Shown here: one piece after another, positions 54,180-64,000 of the stretch
Position numbering within the stretch: the first letter of the stretch is position 1
Layout: every line of letters begins with the position of its first letter
NCBI GenBank assembly: GCA_030998225.1
Contig: JAPYXD010000742.1
Coordinates: 5,084,001 to 5,148,000 of the forward strand
Length of the DNA: 64,000 nt
Origin: Diplolepis rosae
Taxonomy: Eukaryota > Arthropoda > Insecta > Hymenoptera > Diplolepididae
Direction: 5' to 3'
Made by a program: the position numbers and the translations under genes
The notes under the pieces: generated by a model
The model's database searches: none
Told to the model about the DNA's origin: nothing
Seen by the model: the letters and a program-made list of their open reading frames with translations, nothing else

Positions 54180-55280
54180 GTCGAATTGGCATGGGAAGTT
54201 GGGAAACATGGATGTGAGAGCAAGATCCGAGAGTTTTATTGGAGTCGCTCAAAAATATCATAGTTATTGACGTACCATGTTTTGCGACTCGAATTTCTTT
54301 GTGCGTTTTGCAAAACAAATGTTCAAAGTCAAAAAGTGCGAAAATAGGCCATTTTTTAAATACGTTTTGTCATTTTACTCTTAAAATATCAGTTGTATGA
54401 TGAAATTGTATCGGAGCAAAGTTTCAGAGCAAAAAATTTGCTATAAAATTCTGTGGTTTAAATTCGAAAGATTTAATTTTTCTCCGCCACAGCGGCTGAA
54501 CAATAAATAAAAAATAGTCGAAAAACAGCTACTTTTTGCACGCGCATTTAAAATTGAAAATATTGATACATCTGAATGGTTGTTTTGCCTTTAGAATATT
54601 TAATCCTTTACCTTTCGAATGCCGAAAACCCGAGTTCAATATCTCTTTTAGTTACCGAGTAATGTAATTGTTTATTAAGAATTTTCAAAATAACATGACT
54701 TTTAAGAATTAACAAATATATAAATACCTTTTTAACATCTGATTCAATCAATTTTATTTTTGTTCATTGAACATTCAAAAAACAGATTAATAACTTTTTT
54801 TAGTAAGAAAAATGCTAGTTTCCATTCGAATCATAAAATTTTTTTTATCACTTAAAGAAAAATATAGAAATAGTTGAATTTTTTTTTCGATGAAAAAACC
54901 ACCTTTTCTGACGAGAATAAATAAGTACTGCGTAATTAGTGCTAAGAGAAATATAATTTTGGTTTTGCTTTTTCTTCCATCTAGGGAACTTCTCTTGAAT
55001 CCCATCCTCTTAGAAGAACAGTTTCTACAAATATTGAGTCTGTGAATGTAAACTGTGCGATGGCGTTACAAAATTGTCAATGTGGAAACTGTTTTTCCAA
55101 TAGAAATATAAATGGAAATGCATGAAAAAATTAAATTCCTTTTGTAAAACATCTAAGCAATCTATATGTCACGTCCTGTGACCATCCCTATTTATTTGTT
55201 TAAAATATTAAAATTTGTAAAAATAATAAAAGATTCCAATATAAACATGTATAAGCAACAGCTTTTAAACAGTATTGATT
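54180..55280. other. No gene recognised
   Basis: AT-rich spacer between the gypsy RT and the R1-clade LINE. No supported feature apart from TGTCACGTCCTGTGAC at 55167-55182. Confidence 0.4.
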
Positions 55281-56330
55281 AGAAACACAACACATTTACA
55301 GCGACACTGAACACAACACACTCAACATCCGTAAGAGTGTTTTGAAGGGAGGGGGGCAGTGTCTCGCCCCGATAAATGCACGAGGCCATGCACGGAGCAG
55401 ACGCGTCCTGCAGCTCACCAACGGTGGCGACCGAAAGGACTCTACCAGCAGCAGGGCTGTCGCCGTCAGGATGGCCGTCAAGGGGGTCTATAGACAGGGT
55501 TTTCCCTAGCGGTGGGCCTGCCGGGCGCACGCGCTATGAGGGTTTCTCTGCAAAACCTTCAAGCGCGTGAGGACGCGGTGTGTAGCAAAAGCATCAGGGG
55601 ACCTTAAACAGGTTCCTTGATGCCGCATGATTGGACACTGAGTGAATGCGGGGGGCCCCTTAATCGGGGTATCGCCCCAAATGCGCATGCGGCGGTCACG
55701 GAGAACTTCCCACATGCCCTCTCCCGGTCACATCATAACCACAAGCATGATACTGACACCCACACATACCAGAATAAATGGATAGCTGAGTGAATGGGCT
55801 GCGGCCGGCGCCTGGTGGATATTCCCGATAGACTAGCCAAGGGAGGAGTAGTAGCCTCCCGACCAGGGTAGGACGCGATGTCAGTACCTTACCTCTCTGA
55901 AAGTAATATGGGTAAATGTAAGTCCTTCCGGTGTTCGGCCGCGAAGGGCAAAGATCCCGTGAAACCATATGTTAAACTGGGAAAACCGCTCACGTTTCTA
56001 CTGTCTAGAGCCAATTTCGGGGTTAAAATCATGGACGCCCGGGCGCAGGAATGAAGGATTAACTGGTCAGTCTGGGTCAGGTATTGGGGGAGGACCCGGC
56101 ACCGCTTGGTCGATAGGGGTGACGTTAAACCTTTAGCATCATTATGGCGCGGGACTATCCCATAACCTTTTTCTAGCCTCATTTAAATGTGCTGATAGGA
56201 TCGACCATCCGATAAGCCGCTTCTCGGTTTCGGCGCACATAACTAGGGATCTATACAGGTGGGGATAGTAGCCCCACTGCGGTAGGGCTTCTATGATGGG
56301 CGAACCGTCTTAAGACACGACGACATTAAC

Positions 56331-57667
56331 ATGATTTCAGTAAAGAACAAAGGAGATGAAGAGATGAAGGCGCCAGATGCGCACTCACACACTCCTCCAG
56401 GGGCTGAGGGATGAGAAGACGCCCTTCAGCTCCTGAAGGAGCAAAATGAGAAAATGGAAAAGTTAGCCAGGGCCCTCAGCGTTATCCAACAGAGTATACT
56501 GAGGAAAAACCCTGGCTTCGTTAAAGACTCGGTGAACGAGGCAACTGAGGTGTTGAGCGGTATGCTCAACACCCACAAGTGCCTTTTAGAAAGCGGGGAG
56601 AGAATCCAAAAAAAAAATGGAATCCCACCCCGCCATGAAGAAATTGGGGATCTTTCGGCGACCACGCTCGGCGTCTCTGGGAGATACCCCAAAAAATCAG
56701 GTGATGGGGTAAAAGAGATCCGCACCCTCCCTCCCTCCGGAAAAAACTCCTAAGAGGGGAAAGGGTGGCTCTTCGCCCTCTTATGCCCAGGTGGTCACGA
56801 GCCAGCCCCCGAATAAAGAAGGGGACAGGCATGTGGTCACAAAGAAGAGAAAGAAAAAAAAAGAAAAGAAAAAAAGTAGAAAAGGGCGGAGGACCCTGCG
56901 CAAAAAGCGCCGGGAACCACCGCTATGCCTAAGTTGAAGCGCTCCGCGCCCGCCAGGTCGGCCGATGCCATCAAAGTGTCGGCGAAGGACGGCCAGTTCT
57001 ACGCCGACATCTTGAGGGAGATGAAGGCAAAAGTCGACCCCCGGAAGGCAGGAATTGAGGTCCTGTCGATCCGGAAGACCAGGAAGGAAGAAGTCCTCCT
57101 GGTCCTCAAAAAGGGGGAGACGTTTCTGCCTTCCGAAAGGAGCTCGACCTGGCGGTCGGGGAAAGGGCGCAAATTTCAGCCCTGGTCTCGACGAGGTCCC
57201 TCAAAATTAGGGACCTCGACGAGACCGTTGAGAAAGAAGAAGTTGTGTCTGCCCTGTGCTTGGCATTGGGCAGATCAGAACTTGACGGGTCCTGCACGCT
57301 CTTCACCCGCTTTGGTGGGGTGAAGACTGCAGTGATCAGGATGGCTGAGGCAGACGCCGCGCGTCTGTTTCAGCTAGGTAAATTGAGGATCGGGTGGGTT
57401 ACGTGCCGCATTCGCGAGAACGCGGAAGTCCCCCTTTTCTTCAGGTGCCTTGGCTACGTCCACGGGTCCCGGGGCTGCAGCAACCCCGACAGGAAAAATT
57501 CCTGTTGGAGATGCGGCGTCGCGGGACACGTGGCCAGGAGCTGCAAAGCAAAACCGAGGTGCCTGACGTGTCTAGACAGGGGCGATAAAGATATCGCCCA
57601 TGTTTCTGGTGGTGGCTCCTGCCCGGTCTTCCGGGAAGAGCTTCGGTGGTTGAGAGGCAGGAATTGA
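56331..57667 (+). pseudogene. R1-clade ORF1 (gag-like), frameshifted
   Basis: The start chosen is MISVKNKGDEEMKAP at 56331. A TGA follows at codon 28, then the frame continues EQNEKMEKLARALSVIQQSI. The middle part has YADILREMKAKVDPRKAGIE (56990 region). After another shift, 57245-57667 shows the triple zinc-finger tail CLGYVHGSRGC, CWRCGVAGHVARSC, CLTCLDRGDKDIAH, ending CPVFREELRWLRGRN. ORF1 proteins bind the LINE RNA. A purine-rich AAGAAAAAA stretch (56843-56882) looks prone to slippage. Confidence 0.8.
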
Positions 57668-58260
57668 AGTTCCTGCAACTAAACCTCGGAAGGGGGAAGG
57701 ATACCCAGGACCTCCTCATGCAGACTGCCAGGGAGAGGGGGGCCGATTTACTGCTCATTAGTGAGCAGTACAAATGGTCTGAAAATTTTTCTTGGTTTCA
57801 GGGGATGCATTAAGGAGGGCCGGCATCCTTGTTTGTAGCCCTGATTTGAGCGTCGGGGATTTCCTGGAGTCCGACGCGGGTTCGTTTGGGTGGAGGTGGC
57901 GGGTGTGCGTGTGTACAGCTGCTACTTCTCCCCCAACGATCCTTTCGAGTTCTTCGAGACCCAGATCCTCATACTTGAGGAGAGCCTCAGCCAGGCTGTC
58001 GGGCGGTCCCTCATAGGTGGTGACTTCAACAGTAAGTCACCTGAGTGGGGTGAGGCCCGCCTAGATAGGAGGGGAATCTTGGTTGGCGAGATGGTCTCTA
58101 GGAATGACCTGATCGTCTTGAATCAGGGCAGGGAATTCACGTTCAGACGAGGAGCGGGAGGGGCTCAATAATTGATCTCACGATTGCCGCACCTTGCCTT
58201 GCTTCAAGGATAAGCGACTGGTCGGTTCTCGAGGTAATAACCTTGAGTGACCACCGGTGC
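57664..58260 (+). pseudogene. R1-clade ORF2 endonuclease
   Basis: Starts LKFLQLNLGRGKDTQDLL (the QxNL start) overlapping the ORF1 stop, with the frame lost near 57800. Then 57890-58171 reads GVRVYSCYFSPNDPFEFF, SLIGGDFNSKSPEWGEARLD and LIVLNQGREFTFRRGA. The SDH block (LSDHRCIEI) is at about 58240-58265 in another frame. It would nick the target DNA to prime reverse transcription. Confidence 0.8.
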
Positions 58261-58408
58261 ATCGAAATTACTCTAGAACAACGGTGCCAAGCAGTGGATA
58301 AGGGTAGGGGCGGCGAAGGAAGGAGCCCCCCTGGAACACCAGTTGGCGGCCCTGCGTCGAGAATGCCTCGCAGCGCGGCGAAAATTCACCCGATAGAAGG
58401 GGGATGCT

Positions 58409-60427
58409 GTGCTGCACGAGGCATGGAAAGGGGCAAAAGCAGCTTTGAGGCGAGGCATAAGGAAAAGCCGACTTCAATGCAGGAAAGACTTGATTGGTAA
58501 AGTCGAGAAGGACGCATGGGGCCTCGCCTTCAAAATAGTAACCAAGATATTGGTTGCTAGAAGAAAGACCCCGGGCCTGGATAATCCCGATCGAGTCAAG
58601 TACATTGTGCGGAGCCTGTTTCCACACGTAGAGCCGTTCCAACGACAGGACCGAAGTTCCTGCGTGGTCCAGCGCGAAAAACTCTTCACTCTCGAGGAAC
58701 TGAAGAGAACAGGTGGAAGGCGTCAGGCAAATAAAGCGCCGGGTATCGACGGGGTGCCAAACGAGATCCTCCAAGAGGTGATCGGGGCATACCCGGAGGT
58801 CCTCCTAGAAGCCTTCAACTCCTGTCTTCGGAAGGGGAGGTTCTTCGCAGACTGGAAGAAACGGAGGTTGTTCCTGCTGAGGAAGGGCAACAAACCTCTA
58901 GGGGTTGCCTCGTCGTATAGACCAATATGTTTATTGGATACGATGCGGAAGCTTCTGGAGTAGTTGATTCTGCTACGGCTTCAGGCTCTCTTGGTTGGGG
59001 AGAACGGTCTTTCGGAAAAACAGTTCGGATTCAGGAAAGGCAGGTCCACTGTGGACGCTATCCAAGCTGTGGTTAACGTCGCCACAAATGCAAGAAAAAG
59101 AACTGGTAAGCGTAAGGGGTTCTGTGCGTTGATTAGCATTGACATACGCAATGCGTTCAATACCGCGAGATGGAATATCTGCATCGAGGCGATGATGCGG
59201 AAAAAGGTTCCAGACTACCTGTTGCGAATGATAGATGACTATCTGAGCGACAGGTGGGTGATATACGAGGTCGACAAATGGTCTCTCAAAGAAGAGATGA
59301 CATGTGGCGTTCCTCAAGGGTTGCGGGTGGGTCCACTCGTTTGGAACGTCATGTACGGCGACTTTCTGTGCATGGACCTACCTGCTGGAACGAGCATCGT
59401 CGGCTTCGCAGATGACGCACTTGTCGTGTGCACCGCTGACGACGTCAGTATCCTAGAGCTGAGGAGCAATGAAAGTCTGTGTCGAGCGAAGCGCTTGATG
59501 GATAGCAGAGGCCTGAAAATGGCCCCTGAAAAAACCGACGCTTTGCTCGTTACGGACAGTAGATCTTTCCAATACCCGAGGATTGTTCTCGGAGAGAATG
59601 AGGTCGAATGGCAAACAAGCATTAAGTATCTGGGTGTGCAGCTGGATCGTAGGCTTAGCTTTGGCGAACACCTAAAGGTCGCAGCTGCCAAAGCCATCCA
59701 ATGTGGAGCAAACTTGGTCCGGCTTATGCCAAACATTGATGGACCCAGGGAAGCGAAAAGAAGATTGGTGGCGAGCGTGGTCCATTCAAAGCTGCTTTAT
59801 GCAGCTCCGGTCTGGGCTAATGCCCTGCAAAACCATGCTATCCAGAGGAAGCTGTTCTCGGCGCAGAGACTTGTCGCGCTGAGAATAGTTTCAGCATATA
59901 GAACTGTCTCGACGAGTGCTGTGCTGGTCCTGGCGAGCGTCCCGCCAATAGATTTATTGGCGGAGGAAAGGCAGGAGACCTTTCAGCTTCGCAAGGAGCT
60001 TACCTGCGCCGACCTGCAGGAAATCGCTCGCGCAAAGGAGGCCATCCGCAAGGATGGAAGGCGCAGACTCATCGAGTCATTCGTCGCACTTGTGATGAAG
60101 ACGAGAGAGCTCGATGGGCGTCGAGAGCGGAACAACGGGGAGGACCAGCAGAAATCGCATTGGGGCCTGCACCCGTGGCCCTGCGTCCTGGGCGGACTTG
60201 GCTATCCGCGTCGATCAGGTGAGCAATCTTTTTGTTCCTCCCCTGGTTGGCGCGGCCATTCGGCTTACCCAACGGGCGTGTGTCCGCGGATGGGAGTCCC
60301 GGGCGAACGGATGACGGAAGAGTCGTACGCGACTTTAAGCTGGAACCAGCTGTCCGTGAAGTTTAAAGCCGAAAGGCGGTTCCGCGGGCAGTGTTTTGCT
60401 TCGAGAGAGGGGGTTTTTTGGTTTTAA
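58409..60427 (+). pseudogene. R1-clade ORF2 reverse transcriptase, one stop, finger deleted
   Basis: Two collinear frames divided by a single TAG at 58961-58963. The first (58409-58963) has the pre-RT and NKAPGIDGVPNEILQEV, SSYRPICLLDTM. The second (58964-60427, 487 codons) has KQFGFRKGRSTVDAIQAV, SIDIRNAFNTARW (motif A with catalytic Asp), TCGVPQGLRVGPLVW (motif B), GFADDALVV (FADD at residues 148-151), and KYLGVQLDRRLSFGEHL. After KDGRRR the text skips the C-x2-C...H-x4-C finger present in copies 1-3 and joins [17 protein letters not shown], so this copy has lost that domain. Confidence 0.85.
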
Positions 60428-60599
60428 CAGGTATGCCTAGACCCGTCCTAGGAGAATCCTGTACAAAGCCTATAAAAGATTTCGCCATTTTTCCTCCTCA
60501 CCAAAAAAAAAGAAAAAAAAGTGGATAGATGTAACAGTGGAATAAATTCCTGATTTTCTTCACTGTTTTTTATTCTTACACAAAAATCTAAAATTGTTC

Positions 60600-60930
60600 T
60601 CGCTGGTATCAATATAGTTTCTTACGTTTCGAATAGATAAATTTTACTATCTATTTCAAGCTGTTTTTCTGCATAATTAATTTTTGCGTTATTGTTTCTA
60701 AAAAATTCTATACCTAATATACCATCATGTTCGATAGGTACTTCGTTAGGTATAATGTTGAGGGTGGTGAAGTAGCCGAAAATATTGATCGTTATCTGTC
60801 CAAGAGTAAATACATGTTGTTCATTTATACCTGTTAGTTTTAGGCATTCAAATATTTTTTTTTTCACATTTTTTTGACTGCTCGTTGTTTTATTAAATTT
60901 TATCCGGCTCCTGTGTCTATCATCATGTGT
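60600..60930 (-). pseudogene. Ty3/gypsy protease (retropepsin)
   Basis: Minus strand: HMMIDTGAG with the catalytic DTG at 60917-60909, a stop, then LKLTGINEQHVFTLGQITIN and HDGILGIEFFRNNNAKINY, the end of a gypsy retropepsin and linker. Cut off at the left by the R1 copy, so RT is not seen. Confidence 0.75.
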
Positions 60931-61015
60931 TTAGGGTTTTTTTAATCCTTCTGCTGACAAAATTATATGAGGAATTTTATTATTTGTACTAACGTTTACT
61001 TTTTCAGTTTTATTT

Positions 61016-61260
61016 TTGAACAAATTAGGTGCATTCAATATCTCGTTTAAGTCCTCCTTTGTGCACTCATTCCGGGAAGGGCATTGGAGTTTTCCTGTTG
61101 ATTACATTCTTGTTCTTGAAATTGTTGTAGTTGTTGTTTTTGTCGAAATTGTCGTGGTAATTGTTGATTCATATTTATTTGCTTGTTACAATTCCTAGAC
61201 GTATGTCCTGGTGTATTACAAAAATGCAAATAGTCTCAGAATTTTTACCTGGATTGTGGT
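61016..61260 (-). pseudogene. Ty3/gypsy nucleocapsid zinc knuckle
   Basis: Minus strand: a CIF-CNTPGHTSRNC knuckle (CCHC) with a one-base shift inside, followed by Gln-rich text (QLPRQFRQKQQLQQFQEQE). Confidence 0.65.
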
Positions 61261-61810
61261 TTTTGTTAAAATTATGGTTTTGATTTCTATTTTGATTGTA
61301 ATTTGCATTATAATTTTATCTGGTTGAAATAAGGATTTGGATTATAATTTCTGCCTGGATTATAATTTTGACCTTGATTAAAGTTTTGACCTTGGTTGAT
61401 GTTTCTATTAAAATTTGAATTTGGATTGAAGTGCCTGTTACAATTCGAATTCTGATTTAAATTTCTGTGAGAACTCGAATTTTGATTAAAATTTCGATTT
61501 GAATTATTTTAATTAGGATTAAAGTACACATATTTTGGCTATTATCTCGATTGAAGTTTTGATTTCAGTTCAATCTATTTCTTTGGGAAACATTAGGGCA
61601 GAATGGGAAACATTTTATATTTCTATAATCATTTCTACTCCCTTGTTGATTCAGACCTTGCACCTGGTATCTCTGAGGGGGTTTCCATTGAGTTCCCTGA
61701 CCTTGCTTATTTTCCTCGTATTGATTATTTTGTCTAGTCAAGTTACTTTTTAACTGACTACTTTGTGAACTTTTATTTGTTAATTGTTGAAAAAATTGAA
61801 AGTCGGTTGC
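61260..61810 (-). repeat. Asn-rich NFNxN coding repeat of gag
   Basis: On the minus strand many copies of an Asn-Phe/Tyr-Asn unit (NFNQGQNYNPGRNYNPNPYF and similar) precede the zinc knuckle. At DNA level this is a 12- to 24-bp minisatellite (ATTAAAATTC(A/G)AA type). It may be a disordered, RNA-binding segment of gag. Confidence 0.65.
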
Positions 61811-61849
61811 TACTGTGTGACATATTTTCTGACAGATTTAAAACTTTAT

Positions 61850-62680
61850 TTGTTCTTCTCGTGCTAAGTTTATTTTATTTGATTTTGTAAATTCTCGATT
61901 ATTATGTGATGATTCTTCAACTTCCTGGAATAGTGAATATTGTCTATTTCCTCTCCGCAGTTCGTTTCTGGCTATTCAATTTCGTTCTTTTCGTATTGCT
62001 CTTTCTACTATTTCATCAAATTTATCGGCTCTTCTCATTCCCATTTCTAATTTTGGTTTTAAACCTCGGAGAAAACAATCGATCGCGTCTCTTTCTAAAT
62101 TTCTTTAAAATTCAACTGCTTCTTTTCCATTATTATTTTGCTCATGACATTCGAGGGTCTCTGCTGCAATTTCTTGTATGCGTGTTGCATATGATAAAAC
62201 ACTTTAATTTTCCCACATATATATTCTACCTAAATCTCCTTGTAGTTGGTATACAGTTTTTGATGGAGAAAAAATTATTTTTAGTTTTGAAATGAAATCT
62301 TCTGAATTATTGTAATTATTCACGATTATACATCTTCTTGCTTCACCTGTAAGTTTGCTTCTCAATAATTTTACTAAATTTCCTTCTGCATTTTGGACCA
62401 TTTCCTGGCTTTCTTGCAAACTTCGATAAAAATAGTTAATGGTACTTTACTTGATCCGTCAAGGTATGGAACAATCTCTAAAGCATCTCATAGAGATACT
62501 TGTATGTTTCTTGGTAAAATCATCATTTTGGTAGATTTTGTTGGCAGATTATTATTCGGCAAACTATTTGGTAGATTATTAATTTCTGTTTTACTTGGTA
62601 AATTATTTGCAAAAATTTTATTACTTGAAATATCACCAGATTGATTTGGGCATGAAGTTCTATCATACAAGGTAGAGTTT
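61850..62680 (-). pseudogene. Ty3/gypsy gag capsid
   Basis: Minus strand, in several frames: N-terminal NLPNNNLPTKSTK (62670-62488), VKLLRSKLTGEARRCIIVNN and YNNSEDFISKLKIIFSPSKT (62419-62204), then LERDAIDCFLRGLKPKLEMG and RADKFDEIVERAIRKER (about 62100-61960). These are capsid blocks of gypsy gag. Confidence 0.75.
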
Positions 62681-62921
62681 GCTGTGATACTTTCAAATTT
62701 TGATTTTTCTCTTAGTCTTATATCTCCTGTGCTATCGTCAAATAATTGGTTAATTTGTAGTGTATCCTTATACTTATCTCCTGCAATGATTATGGTATTC
62801 GCAGATTATATCTATATTACATCAGATTATATGTACTATATATTATATATAGTATTATTATTATTATATATATTGTATTATCATATTATTATTATTTGGT
62901 CTAATAAAAGTTTTTAATTGA

Positions 62922-63510
62922 TCAGAAAATGGACTCTGGATTTTTTGGTTCAATAATAGATTTATTTACAATATTGATTTCGGGATTAGAAATACTTCTT
63001 ATGCTGATATCTAAAAGATCAGTATGAATTAATCTACTTGACGTTTCCGAATATTGCAAATTTTTATCAGTGTTTTCTCGAGTTTTTCGTTTTGGCTTAA
63101 GTGGGCCTTGCGAAGTTTCTTCAATTTCTTTCGCCAAAATTGGATTATTTATTGCTTGACTTGACTACGAGTTACAGTGCCCTTTTTACTGGTATATCGT
63201 GACGGTATTGACATTGATACTTCTCATATTATTCTTTCTTGAAAATGATTTATTAGTGTGTTTGATTTTATGGATTTTTTTCTAGAAATCTTTGACCAAT
63301 TTAACTTTATTTTCCCTAAATTACGAATTTCTGTTATTTCCGGGAAAAAATTTGTATTGTATGCAAGAATGGGCTCCTCCGTTTCTGTTTCAGATCCTGC
63401 ATTTGAGGATATGTTGAGAATTTCAATATTTGATAATCTATCCTTATTAGGAACAAAATTACTGGTGTTTGTTTCAGGTTCCGAGTCACAGGAAATACTC
63501 AAAGTTTCGA
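62922..63510 (-). pseudogene. Possible gag N-terminal region, Ser/Glu-rich
   Basis: Two open minus-strand frames (63502-63224, 63137-62922) with acidic, low-complexity text upstream of the gag capsid. They may be the gag N-terminus of the same gypsy. No domain recognised. The segment 62800-62910 between is a TATATTATTA-type AT microsatellite. Confidence 0.35.
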
Positions 63511-63529
63511 TAATAGGGGATACACAGTG
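63511..63529. repeat. Perfect palindrome at mariner left end
   Basis: GGGATACACAGTGTATCCC lies around 63518-63536, where the mariner TIR (GTGTATCCCAAAAATAACCG) meets the flank. The exact TA insertion site within it is ambiguous. Positions are approximate by a few bases. Confidence 0.5.
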
Positions 63530-64000
63530 TATCCCAAAAATAACCGAACTTTGTATTTAAATCGTACAACATGCAGCGCCATCTATTGAAAATTTGCAGC
63601 ATTAAAAAGATACATTCATCCTCTTTCAAACGCACCTAAATTCATGTAAATCGGATGACAGATGTGAAAGTTACAGCCATTTCAATAAAAGAAAAAGTGT
63701 GCTAATGTTACAAAACAAAAATGGAACAAAGAGCAAATATAAAATTTTGTGTTAAACTTGAAAAAAAATTCGTTGAGACATACGAATTGATGAAAAAAGT
63801 TTATGGTGATGATTGTATGAGTCGTACTCAAGGTTATACGTGGTTTACACGATTTAAAAATGACCGTGACGATTTAAATGATGATCCAAGACCTGGACGA
63901 CCAGAAGCATCAAATCGTGCTGAGTTAGTGGAAAAAGTACGTGAAATAATCGCTATCGATGCAAATTTCACTGTGAGAATGCTGGCAGAAGAATTAAATT
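63521..64000 (+). mobile_element. Mariner 5' end, running off the window
   Basis: Left TIR, 5' UTR and an open transposase start. The right part lies beyond base 64000, so length and integrity are unknown. Confidence 0.75.
63721..64000 (+). CDS. Mariner transposase N-terminus, open to window end
   Basis: ATG at 63721 followed by 93 codons without a stop: MEQRANIKFCVKLEKKFVET, then a GYTWFTRFKNDRDDL segment, DDPRPGRPEASNRAEL (the linker with GRP, an AT-hook-like minor-groove contact in mariners), and a second HTH beginning VREIIAIDANFTVRMLAEEL. This covers the paired DNA-binding domain; the DD34D catalytic domain should follow. It is the only mariner start here without a stop. Confidence 0.8.
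   Translation, partial: MEQRANIKFCVKLEKKFVETYELMKKVYGDDCMSRTQGYTWFTRFKNDRDDLNDDPRPGRPEASNRAELVEKVREIIAIDANFTVRMLAEELN

Larger units (their letters stand above)
55290..60480 (+). mobile_element. R1-clade LINE, copy 4, most complete
   Basis: Plus strand, about 5.2 kb: GC-rich 5' UTR (about 55290-56330), ORF1 with zinc fingers (56331-57667), ORF2 with endonuclease and RT (57664-60427) and a short 3' UTR ending near CCTGTACAAA at about 60465. It is much richer in GC than its flanks, in line with a coding transposon of separate origin. The gag knuckles, EEP nuclease and FADD-type RT without RNase H fit the R1 clade. The 5' limit is approximate and no target duplication was found. Confidence 0.85.

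Noticed and set aside
54787..55005. Minus-strand 72-codon ORF
   Set aside because: Low-complexity AT-rich text without motifs.
58268..58774. A 168-codon minus-strand frame
   Set aside because: Antisense of the R1 RT region; the plus-strand text carries the motifs.
11500..60480. R1 copies as evidence of a nearby rDNA locus
   Set aside because: No 28S rRNA sequence flanks any copy; many R1-clade LINEs insert elsewhere.

Overview
This window is a stretch of insect nuclear genome. It is AT-rich, packed with decayed transposons, and contains one recognisable cellular gene. That gene is an ortholog of TRAPPC4 (TRAPP complex subunit 4, synbindin), split into two coding exons at 21711-21885 and 36772-37250 by a 14,886-bp intron. 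Joining the exons gives a 217-residue protein that matches the whole family without internal stops. The TE mix (mariner, R1-clade LINEs, an RNase H-bearing LINE, Ty3/gypsy, piggyBac, Polinton, Penelope) and intron-bearing gene structure fit an arthropod. I lean towards Hymenoptera from general familiarity with such repeats, but the sequence does not prove it.

Left flank (1-21.7 kb). A minus-strand Ty3/gypsy element (about 7.8 kb down to 1.66 kb: gag, protease, RT, RNase H, integrase tail) was hit by at least three later insertions, each with a readable footprint. These are a 231-bp palindromic element with a 12-bp duplication, a LINE with a 12-bp target-site duplication (3383-5840), and an internally deleted mariner at a TA (2057-2722). 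Next come a MITE-like element with 100-bp inverted repeats (8071-8723), a decayed mariner (10.1-11.0 kb), an R1-clade LINE (11.5-14.0 kb, minus), a mariner/gypsy composite (14.0-14.7 kb), and a long RNase H-bearing LINE copy (16.5-20.7 kb, plus) with a 787-codon RT-RNase H frame.

TRAPPC4 intron (21.9-36.8 kb). It holds three families of degenerate tandem repeats, a cluster of GCGCGAAGCGCG palindromes, a palindrome with a tRNA-like core, a nearly complete mariner with bounded TIRs (26471-27725), a TIR element (29.5-30.4 kb), and a Polinton DNA-polymerase-B remnant (31.3-32.2 kb). It also holds an R1 3' end, a piggyBac pseudogene (32.8-34.0 kb) and another MITE-like element (34232-34886). A 0.72-kb segment inside the intron (26.07-26.79 kb) is a near-identical inverted copy of 14.00-14.72 kb, so exon 1 of TRAPPC4 lies between inverted repeats.

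Right flank (37.3-64 kb). Mariner relics, a third R1 copy, and two oppositely oriented Penelope-like fragments, one with a GIY-YIG domain followed by a hammerhead-ribozyme-like motif. Then an ORF interrupted by a palindrome with 96-bp perfect arms, a gypsy RT-RNase H region (52.5-54.2 kb), the most complete R1-clade LINE (55.3-60.5 kb), gypsy gag/protease (60.5-63.5 kb, minus), and the open 5' end of another mariner transposase running off the window. No rRNA gene, CRISPR array or prokaryotic operon was seen.
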